A DNA stretch of 64,000 nt from Parabacteroides sp. PFB2-10 (GTDB lineage Bacteria; Bacteroidota; Bacteroidia; Bacteroidales; Tannerellaceae), in contig NZ_JARXWI010000010.1 in assembly GCF_029893085.1 (NCBI RefSeq), positions 20,886 to 84,885 on the forward strand, read 5' to 3'. Both the position numbers and the translations under genes were made by a program. Within the stretch, counting starts at the first letter, position 1. Every line of letters begins with the position of its first letter. Of this stretch, positions 57,290-64,000 are shown piece by piece. The notes beneath the pieces are model-generated. The model ran no database searches, was not told where the DNA came from, and saw nothing but the letters and a program-made list of their open reading frames with translations.

Positions 57290-58777
57290 TTATTGATAGA
57301 GATGGTGATCAAAATCGAACTTATCACTGAGTGAAACGTTCAGATCGAAATCATACAGGGTGAGTCTTCGTATTTTATAGTAGCTGACCCAATAGTTCTG
57401 CAAAGCCGAAATATAATTGCGTTGAGCCGATTCCTGCCGGTTCTGGGAGAGGGTGAGGCTGTTGATGTCTGCCTTCCCGATCATAAAGCGCTGCACGGTC
57501 TCTTCATAGGCGGTTACTGCCAGGTCGAGTGCCTCTTCGGCACTGGCGATCATATCCTGCTGGATATTGAATTCGCTGACGGTCATGATCACATCTTCCT
57601 CTACCTTCAACTCCTCCTGCTTGGAAGAGATCTGGATCACATTCAGGTTGTTGCGTGCCATATTGTATTTGCCGCGACGTACGCCCCAGTCGACCAGCGG
57701 GATAGAGACCGACAAAGAGACGACATCCTGTTGCAACAGGTTACGGTAGGCATCCCTGAAGCTGTCGCCCACCTGGTTGAAACCGACACTCGCCCGGAAG
57801 GAAGCGTTAAACATCGATTCCTTTTTGGTTCGGTCGACCTCCTGTTCGGCGCTTAATATATTTTGCTGTGATCCTAAGAAGGTCGGGTTGTTGTCACGGG
57901 CATATTGAAGAGCCACGTCGACCGGCACCACCATATGGCGGGGACGGTTGGGTAGTGCGGCACGTATCTCCGTGTTCTGATCGAAATTGAGGTAAGAGGC
58001 AAGATTGAACATGGCGCGTTTGAGCGAGAGCTCGGCACTCTGCAGGCTATTGCGCGCATTCACCGCATCGAGCTTCAGGGTGAGCAGGTCGCCCTGGCTG
58101 ATCGAAGCAATCTTGTGTTTCTCCTGTCCCACGCGATAGAGGGTGTCGGAAGAGGCAACCTTCTCCCGGGCAATCTCATATTCTGTTTGCGCCATGGCCA
58201 GGGTAAAGAAGTAATAGGTGGCCATTTCACCGATCTCTTCCAGATCGTATAAGAGGTCTTTCTTGGCTTTATCGTACTTCAAGGGCTCCAATTTGTGTGC
58301 CCACTTAAACGGATTATACCCCAAAAGACTTTGGGAATAGCCCACCCGGATAGGGACGGAGGTGAACTGGCTATAGGTATCGTCACCGAAGTTGCGGATA
58401 TACCCCAGGTCGGAATCGATAAAGAAGCTACCGCCCAACAGATCAAAGTTCTGTTCGATGGTCAGATTTCCTCCGGCATAGAATGATTGCTGATTGCGGT
58501 ATACATCGATGTTGTTGCCCGAATCGTAACGCCGCGTAATGTCGCGGTAGTATTGGGCAGGCGTAAGGTTCAATGTCAGGCTGGGCAAACGCTCGGCCTT
58601 GAAGGTGCGGTATTGCCAATAACCTCTCAGAAACATATTCTTACTGCGGAAGGCCTCCAGCGAACTATCGGTGGCCAGCGCGATCGTCCGGTCTAATGTG
58701 AGTGTAAGTGATTGCGCCCCCGCCATACCTGCCATGGCAAGCAATAGGCCTATTAATAGTGTTTTACCTGTTCTCAT
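57290..58777 (-). CDS. TolC-family outer membrane efflux channel
   Basis: 495 residues from the ATG at 58777; the frame extends 8 codons further into the repeat. A signal peptide ends near AGAQS (about residue 21). Two similar halves with long helices and coiled coils match the outer membrane factor family, e.g. NARNSLQSAELSLKRAMFNLASYL in the first half and ALDLAVTAYEETVQRFMIGKADINSLTLSQNRQ in the second. It provides the outer membrane exit for the flanking RND pumps. It lies between two RND permease genes, which is uncommon. Confidence 0.92.
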   Translation of the reverse strand: MRTGKTLLIGLLLAMAGMAGAQSLTLTLDRTIALATDSSLEAFRSKNMFLRGYWQYRTFKAERLPSLTLNLTPAQYYRDITRRYDSGNNIDVYRNQQSFYAGGNLTIEQNFDLLGGSFFIDSDLGYIRNFGDDTYSQFTSVPIRVGYSQSLLGYNPFKWAHKLEPLKYDKAKKDLLYDLEEIGEMATYYFFTLAMAQTEYEIAREKVASSDTLYRVGQEKHKIASISQGDLLTLKLDAVNARNSLQSAELSLKRAMFNLASYLNFDQNTEIRAALPNRPRHMVVPVDVALQYARDNNPTFLGSQQNILSAEQEVDRTKKESMFNASFRASVGFNQVGDSFRDAYRNLLQQDVVSLSVSIPLVDWGVRRGKYNMARNNLNVIQISSKQEELKVEEDVIMTVSEFNIQQDMIASAEEALDLAVTAYEETVQRFMIGKADINSLTLSQNRQESAQRNYISALQNYWVSYYKIRRLTLYDFDLNVSLSDKFDFDHHLYQ

Positions 58778-58789
58778 ATAGTGTGTCTT

Positions 58790-58820
58790 ATCAATTATCA
58801 ATTGTCAATTATCAATTATG
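58790..58820. repeat. ATTGATAAT-type repeat covering the RND stop codon
   Basis: Iterated ATTGATAATTGACA units on the minus strand span the end of the first RND gene and the short gap to tolC. The RND stop codon (58812-58814) is inside the repeat. Confidence 0.6.
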
Positions 58821-61800
58821 AACCTCTTCCTTCCTGTAGATAAACCAATAAACCAGCGGAATAATAAAGAGACTGACCAATGTGCCAATAAACATCGCCG
58901 AGATCATCGCAATAGAAAGCGGTTTTTGTAATTCGCTACCCATATCGAAAGAGAACAACAACGGCACCATCGCAAAGATGGTCGTCAACGAGGTCATAAT
59001 GATCGGACGCAAACGACGGCGGCCTCCTTCGTGGATCGCTTCCATCAACGGCATGCCCTCTTTACGCAACTCGTTGATCACATCGAGTTTGAGGATGGAG
59101 TCGTTGATAATAATACCGCAGGTCACCACGATACCGATAGCACTCATCAGGTTCAACGTATGCCCCATCATCCAAAGCACCAATAGCGAAGCCGCCACGT
59201 CGATTGGCAGTTCCAGTAACACAATAAACGGTTGCAGGAAGCTTTCGAACTGTGCAGCCAGAATGAAATACATCAATATAACGGAGATCATCAGGATGAT
59301 CACCAATTCGTTGAGCATTTTCTTATTAGAGAAGAAGCTACCTGAATAGTCAATGTCCCACTTCGCCTCGTTGGGCGCTCCGGCCACCGTGCCGTTGAGC
59401 ATCTGTCGGTCGGCGGCTTCCCGTATCTGCTCGATCAGTTGTGCCGGTTTCTTCACCTGATAGAAGCTGAAAGGGATAAACTCTCCGTTCTTTCCGGCGG
59501 TGATATTCTTCAGGTCTTCACCCGGTGTCACCCGGACAAGCGATTGCAGCGGCACATAGTCGATAACTCCCTTCTTGTCGGGCAGGGTGCGGATCAGCGT
59601 GGTCTGCATAATATCCTGTATGGTGCGTTCGTTGCCCGTAAGCGCGATCGGAAGATATTGCTGATAGGAACGCAGGGTGGCCACCTCATTCTCTTTGAAT
59701 GCGGTTCTGAGTACGCGGTAGACCTCGTTGTAATCGACGTTATACAATAATAATTTCTGACGATCGACGGATACATTCAACTGGTTTTCGAACGCTATGC
59801 CGACCGGCGCATGACCCGTCAGCTGCGTCATGGTAGTTTCTATATTGCGAAGCGTCACCGGATCGGGAACCTCTGTCCGGTTGCGCGAATAGAATTCTGC
59901 GACAACATCGGCTTCGCCCGTGACGAACAGCTTCTCAAAAACCGTTTCCGGTGGCGAGAAAGAGATCACGGCCAACGGATAATGTGTCTTGATCCATCGC
60001 TCGATATGCTGTTGCAACGGAGCAATCTCGGAGGTCTTCTCCGTTTTGAAGTAAAGCTCGGCTTCGGATACCGATAGCTCCTGATCACGATTCAGGATAA
60101 ACTGCTGCTGCCCGATATAGGCGGTGTGTTGTGCGCCCAGTCCGTCTATTTCGTCAAACAACCGGCTTGTGCGCGTCCTGTTCTCGTCGATATGGATATT
60201 TTCATTCCATTCCAGATGAGCAATCAGTTCGTTCTGATCGATTTCCGGCATACGGCTGGTCGGGATGACCATAAAAAGGAGCACACAAAGAGGAATCGTC
60301 AGGGCAACAAATAAAAGGGTGGCTTTTCGATAGCGGAAGACAAAGTTTATTCCACCATCATACCATTTGTCCATCGTATGCGCCTTGATCGGATTATTGA
60401 TCGAGCGGTTGATCCAGCTCTTCTTCATCGGAGGAATGCTATACACCAATTTATAAAGCACCGGCAACAGCATGATACCCGTGAAATAGGAGACCAACAG
60501 CCCGACCGTTACCGCGAAAGCCTGGTCGAAGAAGATCGCGCCGGCGATCCCGCTCATAAACACAAGGGGAACAAACACGGCAATCGTCGTAAAGGTAGAG
60601 CTCAGCATCGGCGTGACCACCTCGCTCGTCCCTTTCTCGCAAGCCTCATCCAGACTGTATCCTTTCGCTCGGTACTGCATAATATTCTCCGTCACGATAA
60701 TGGAACTGTCGATCATCATCCCCAACGCCAGGATCAATCCCGAAAGAGAGATAATATTGAGCGACATATCAAAGATGTAGAAGAAAAAGAAACTGATCAC
60801 GATGCTCACCACCATGCTCAGCCCAATCACCGTTGGGCTTTTCACATCGCCCAGGAACAGGATGGCCACGATACAGATAAACAGGAAGCCGAGTCCCAGG
60901 TTTTCTTTGAGGTTCGAGATCGTATAATCGAGTAGTTCGGTTTGGTTGCGTGTGATGCTGATATCGATATCAGGATAGATACGCTCGAAATGTGCCGTCA
61001 ATCCTTCCAATGCCTCCTTCATATTATCCATATTCTCGTCGGCTTGCTTGATAATCGCCAACGTAACGGCTCGTTTCCCGTTGGCCATCGAGAGACCTGT
61101 CTCCTTTTCCGGGGCAATCGCTACCTTGGCCAGTTCTTTCATCTGGAAGATACGGTCACCTTTCCGGATATAGATATTCTCCACATCTTCAGGAGTGCGC
61201 AGCAGAGTGGAAAACTTGATGTTGTATTCGTAATAACCATCGCGTACGGTCATACTTCCCGGTTCGATATTGTTGGAAGCAAGCGCCGATTCCAGATCGC
61301 TCAGCGAGAGACCGGCTATTTTCATCTTATCCAGGTCGGGGATGATCTGCAACTGTCGTTTTTGCATCCCGGTGATATCGACCATCGCCACCTCCGGCAA
61401 CTGTTCAATACGTCGTTTGATTACGCTCTCGGCAAACTCGCAAAGCTCGAGAAAGGCAGCTTCGTCTTCTTCGAATGAAGAATGATGAGTGAATAATGAA
61501 GAATCGTTTCCTTTCTCCTTTCTCCTTTCTCCTTTCTCCTTTGATTTCAGCGTGAGGTTCAGGCAGAACACCGGAATGTCGGTCGCACTGGCTTTTACTA
61601 CCCGAGGGCGTTCAATATCTCTGGGAAGACCACTCATTGAGATATCGATTTTCTCATTTACCTCAATAAAAGCTAAGTCTGTATTTGTTCCAAAATCAAA
61701 ATTTAAGCGTATAATCCCTGCTCCGTCTCGTGTTTCACTCTGTATATCGCGCAAACGTGAAACTTGCATTAATTGTTGACGAATTTTTTTTATTGTTGAA

Positions 61801-61976
61801 TTCTCTAATTCTCGAGCAGAGGTGTTCGGTGCGGACACCTGTACCGTAATCTCCGGAATAGCAATATCAGGCAGGAGCGATACCGGCAGGGTAAAATAGG
61901 TGACCAGACCCAGTATAAAACAGGCCGTGAATGCCATAAGGACGGCTATGGGACGCTGAAGTAAAAATTTAAGCAT
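58812..61976 (-). CDS. RND efflux pump permease (first of the operon) with a repeat-derived insert
   Basis: 1054 residues with standard RND features: FLLQRPIAVLMAFTACF at the N-terminus, two periplasmic loops, and LALGMMIDSSIIVTENIMQYRAKG in helix 4 with the conserved acidic residue. Between LNLTLK and DEAAFLELCEFAE (residues about 145-170, bases 61467-61544) is a hydrophilic stretch rich in Lys, Glu and Ser whose DNA is GGAGAAAGG iterations followed by a TTCATTATTCACTCATC-type unit, both more typical of intergenic DNA. It sits in the first periplasmic domain and keeps the frame. The pump is presumably still functional if the insert loops out. The family includes AcrB/MexB-type drug exporters. 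Confidence 0.9.
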   Translation of the reverse strand: MLKFLLQRPIAVLMAFTACFILGLVTYFTLPVSLLPDIAIPEITVQVSAPNTSARELENSTIKKIRQQLMQVSRLRDIQSETRDGAGIIRLNFDFGTNTDLAFIEVNEKIDISMSGLPRDIERPRVVKASATDIPVFCLNLTLKSKEKGERRKEKGNDSSLFTHHSSFEEDEAAFLELCEFAESVIKRRIEQLPEVAMVDITGMQKRQLQIIPDLDKMKIAGLSLSDLESALASNNIEPGSMTVRDGYYEYNIKFSTLLRTPEDVENIYIRKGDRIFQMKELAKVAIAPEKETGLSMANGKRAVTLAIIKQADENMDNMKEALEGLTAHFERIYPDIDISITRNQTELLDYTISNLKENLGLGFLFICIVAILFLGDVKSPTVIGLSMVVSIVISFFFFYIFDMSLNIISLSGLILALGMMIDSSIIVTENIMQYRAKGYSLDEACEKGTSEVVTPMLSSTFTTIAVFVPLVFMSGIAGAIFFDQAFAVTVGLLVSYFTGIMLLPVLYKLVYSIPPMKKSWINRSINNPIKAHTMDKWYDGGINFVFRYRKATLLFVALTIPLCVLLFMVIPTSRMPEIDQNELIAHLEWNENIHIDENRTRTSRLFDEIDGLGAQHTAYIGQQQFILNRDQELSVSEAELYFKTEKTSEIAPLQQHIERWIKTHYPLAVISFSPPETVFEKLFVTGEADVVAEFYSRNRTEVPDPVTLRNIETTMTQLTGHAPVGIAFENQLNVSVDRQKLLLYNVDYNEVYRVLRTAFKENEVATLRSYQQYLPIALTGNERTIQDIMQTTLIRTLPDKKGVIDYVPLQSLVRVTPGEDLKNITAGKNGEFIPFSFYQVKKPAQLIEQIREAADRQMLNGTVAGAPNEAKWDIDYSGSFFSNKKMLNELVIILMISVILMYFILAAQFESFLQPFIVLLELPIDVAASLLVLWMMGHTLNLMSAIGIVVTCGIIINDSILKLDVINELRKEGMPLMEAIHEGGRRRLRPIIMTSLTTIFAMVPLLFSFDMGSELQKPLSIAMISAMFIGTLVSLFIIPLVYWFIYRKEEVHN
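61467..61544 (-). repeat. In-frame intergenic-type repeat within an RND gene
   Basis: Minus strand reads repeated GGAGAAAGG units, then TTCTTCATTATTCACTC-like sequence. The same GGAGAAAGG motif forms the hairpin at 40443-40518. It encodes about 26 residues with no obvious counterpart in RND pumps. Confidence 0.65.
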
Positions 61977-61986
61977 AATTATTCAA

Positions 61987-62116
61987 ATTGATAATTGATA
62001 ATGGATAATTGATAATTAACCCGCTACGGGGTTGATTTGTATTGGGCAGCCAGCCACCTATAAGTTCTTGCGGACTTTGACCTAATAGTTACATTATCAA
62101 TTATCATTTGTCAATT
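61987..62116. repeat. Repeat-filled 120-bp gap in the efflux operon
   Basis: ATTGATAAT-type repeats at 61987-62018 and, inverted, at 62092-62116 flank a small GC-rich hairpin (about 62019-62032) and a stretch (62059-62092) that resembles 24139-24172. The end of the adaptor gene (its last residues TNDN and the stop at 62097-62099) is encoded by the right-hand repeat. The hairpin could reduce readthrough and tune pump levels. Confidence 0.65.
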
Positions 62117-63185
62117 CTCCATTCGTAACTACCGTCACCGGCGTGTCGTTTGCCAGGTTGATATTACCGCTGGTTATCACAATGTCTCCCGGTTTGAGGA
62201 TTTCTGTTAATGTGTAATGTCCTGCATTCTCCAATCCTGTAGTGGTGTAGTTCCAATAGGCCTTACCTTTAACTAAGGTAAATACCACCTGTCTGCCCGA
62301 ACGAAGCACAACCGCCTCTTTCGGAACTACCAACTGGTTGGGTACCGAACGCTGAATGCTCACCCGTACGTTCATCCCTTCAAAGAGATTCGTTTTTTCG
62401 GCTACGGCGGCTTTCACCTGCACCATGCCATTGGCTTCTACAATCGGATTGATCTCCGTGATGCGCCCTTCCACCTTTGTGTCGCTGGCAGCGTAAGGCG
62501 TAACCTCTACCTTGTCGCCTTTCCGGATCAGAGGTAGTTCGCTTTCCAGTACAGTGAAAGAGGCTTCCAGGCTGCGCGGATCGATAATTGTGCAGAACAC
62601 CTCGGAGGTGGAGGCTGTGTTGTAGGCCTTGGCAAACAGATTGGCCACAACCCCGTCGAAAGGTGCGGTCAAAACAGCCTTTTCATATTCGTGAAGAGCC
62701 AGTTCGTATTGCACCAACGCCTGGTCGTACCCGCTTTTTACCTTTGCCAGTTCCATGGTCGCTTCAGGCACTTTGTCGTAATCGTCAATCATATACCCCT
62801 GTCCGATCAATACATCCTGAAGGTCTAATTTCCCCCTTTCCATCGTTGCTTTTGCCTGTGTCAGTTTATTACTGAGGCGGAAAGTCGATAAAGCGGCCAG
62901 CTTTTGCCCTTTGGTTACCCGGTCGCCATTTTTCACATAGATGGCTTCGATTGGCTCGGGCGATTCAAAGCGCAGATCGACATATCGCTGGGCAGACAGT
63001 TTGCCATTACTCACCAACTCATGATAGAAGTCGCCCTCTTCGAGCGTCATCACGGTCACTTGATTTCTCTCTTCCGGCAAGGTTGTTTCCACCGTCATCT
63101 CTGTCGTGTCCGATCCTTTCTTACCGCTGCACCCCGCCATTAACCCAATAAGCAACAATGCGGTTAACAATTTGTAGTGATTCAT
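62097..63185 (-). CDS. Efflux RND periplasmic adaptor (membrane fusion protein), lipoprotein
   Basis: 362 residues from the ATG at 63185, which gives a proper lipoprotein signal (lipobox LMAGC, Cys19); a start at 63215 would add ten residues ahead of it. It has the adaptor order: beta-barrel/lipoyl halves (PEPIEAIYVKNGDRVTKGQKLAAL and VLTAPFDGVVANLFAKAYN), a short helical hairpin (about 100-165), and beta-barrel and membrane-proximal domains. It joins the RND pump to TolC. First gene of the MFP-RND-TolC-RND operon; the next gene is 120 bp on. Its C-terminus (ELTNDN) is encoded by repeat DNA. Confidence 0.93.
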   Translation of the reverse strand: MNHYKLLTALLLIGLMAGCSGKKGSDTTEMTVETTLPEERNQVTVMTLEEGDFYHELVSNGKLSAQRYVDLRFESPEPIEAIYVKNGDRVTKGQKLAALSTFRLSNKLTQAKATMERGKLDLQDVLIGQGYMIDDYDKVPEATMELAKVKSGYDQALVQYELALHEYEKAVLTAPFDGVVANLFAKAYNTASTSEVFCTIIDPRSLEASFTVLESELPLIRKGDKVEVTPYAASDTKVEGRITEINPIVEANGMVQVKAAVAEKTNLFEGMNVRVSIQRSVPNQLVVPKEAVVLRSGRQVVFTLVKGKAYWNYTTTGLENAGHYTLTEILKPGDIVITSGNINLANDTPVTVVTNGELTNDN

Positions 63186-63220
63186 ATTCAGTATATTATT
63201 TTCAATTATTATCAAGTTCC

Positions 63221-63829
63221 CTACACAGATACACTATGCAAAAATAGTAAAATAGGAATACGATGTTGTCGTAACCCCGATATTGTGTGAGATTTTACGA
63301 TTTTTTCGCATTTGCTTGCAATCCATAAATCTATTGTAAATGAATTTTTATAAGTAATGGATTGCTTTTCTGCCCCAAACATGCTTATCAGATTGAGTGA
63401 GTCATTTACACTCCAATATGTCAGATAGGGTAATTCTAATGGTCCTTGTCCGCTTTCTATTAATCTTTCTATAAATTTCCCGGTATTATCAAACCGCAAA
63501 ACTCCGCTTGAATTACGAAAAATACCCGAAGATATGTAGTAGTTTTCATTAACTTCTGCCGCCATAAAATTAACATTACTCAATAGAGACTTTTCGGTCA
63601 CTTCCAAATTGATGAATTCGATCTTTTTTGCGATCGAATTAATCGTTATGGTGTCAGCCTGAGAGCTAAGTTCGCTTAACTCTTGTTCGAAGTCTAACAT
63701 GAAAAAAGTGACTTCCTTCCCGAATTCTAAGCTGTTATTAACCTTGGATTCTTGTTTGCACCCAGCCAACAGGAGAGTAAAGCTGAATGCCCCCCAACCG
63801 ACTATGGCCTTTTTGATATATTTTTTCAT
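63221..63829 (-). pseudogene. Truncated 6-bladed beta-propeller-type lipoprotein
   Basis: 202 residues with lipobox LLAGC (Cys24). Residues about 60-165 resemble the Bacteroidetes 6-bladed propeller lipoproteins (GVLRFDNTGKFIERLIESGQGPLE), which are usually near 380 residues. From about residue 175 the sequence (SKCEKIVKSHTISGLRQHRIP) loses that character, so the 3' half is missing and the reading frame ends in unrelated DNA 35 bp before the adaptor gene. It is probably a decayed gene; a short functional protein cannot be excluded. Confidence 0.6.
63239..63246 (-). promoter_or_regulatory. Possible -7 box (TATTTTTG, minus strand) for the efflux operon
   Basis: Fits TAnnTTTG 53 bp upstream of the adaptor ATG and inside the 3' end of the truncated lipoprotein gene. 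No clear -33. Confidence 0.3.
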
Positions 63830-63892
63830 TGAATTATTTTTATATCTTTTTTGCGATTCCTTTTATCATAAGACAACCTTATTGGAGCAAAG

Positions 63893-64000
<108 letters not shown>

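Overview
This window looks like chromosome of a gut Bacteroidales bacterium, most likely Parabacteroides. The signs are SusC/SusD pairs, hybrid two-component sensors (HTCS), TAnnTTTG-type -7 promoter boxes, lipoboxes on secreted enzymes, and many short AT-rich extragenic repeats. Genus is inferred; no rRNA or tRNA gene was seen. The left edge cuts a gene. The right edge is almost certainly a contig end, because real sequence stops inside a palindromic repeat and is replaced by a poly-G run.

Positions 1-27.2 kb hold a polysaccharide utilisation locus for a decorated glucuronoarabinoxylan. It has GH67 and GH115 alpha-glucuronidases, two GH43 enzymes, a GH95 (fucosidase or alpha-L-galactosidase), a GH3 beta-xylosidase-type enzyme, an HTCS regulator, a SusC/SusD pair, a DUF1080 protein, and a 996-residue fusion of a CE6-like esterase to a GH51 arabinofuranosidase. 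The expected sequence is capture and import by SusCD, side-chain removal by GH115, GH95, CE6-GH51 and GH43, then oligosaccharide breakdown by GH67, GH43 and GH3. No endo-xylanase is visible and it may lie left of the window.

Positions 27.5-33.8 kb hold an apparent operon of an exported Gfo/Idh/MocA oxidoreductase, a secreted DUF6807 protein, a lipoprotein Gfo/Idh-like protein and a third GH43. A convergent GH2 follows at 33.9-36.3 kb. Together with the DUF1080 gene this suggests redox-assisted sugar processing outside the cytoplasm.

Positions 36.6-53.6 kb are mostly housekeeping or mixed: a PurF-like protein lacking the glutaminase cysteine, peptidase T, GcvT, a TonB-dependent receptor-like outer membrane protein with a second HTCS, DoxX, a secreted esterase, an M64 peptidase overlapping an M50-like membrane protease gene, MarC, and a monomeric [FeFe] hydrogenase.

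Positions 54.0-63.2 kb are a tripartite efflux operon read leftward (adaptor, RND pump, TolC, second RND pump), preceded by a short, probably truncated lipoprotein gene.

The most novel material is non-coding. There is a four-copy extragenic element built as GACTTT-N16-GACTTT-N9-CTCCCGGGAG followed by TTAAC and an inverted repeat. There is also a palindromic array of 22-bp units, with a second copy where the contig breaks, and simple repeats that supply stop codons and, in one case, appear to have entered an RND pump coding sequence in frame.
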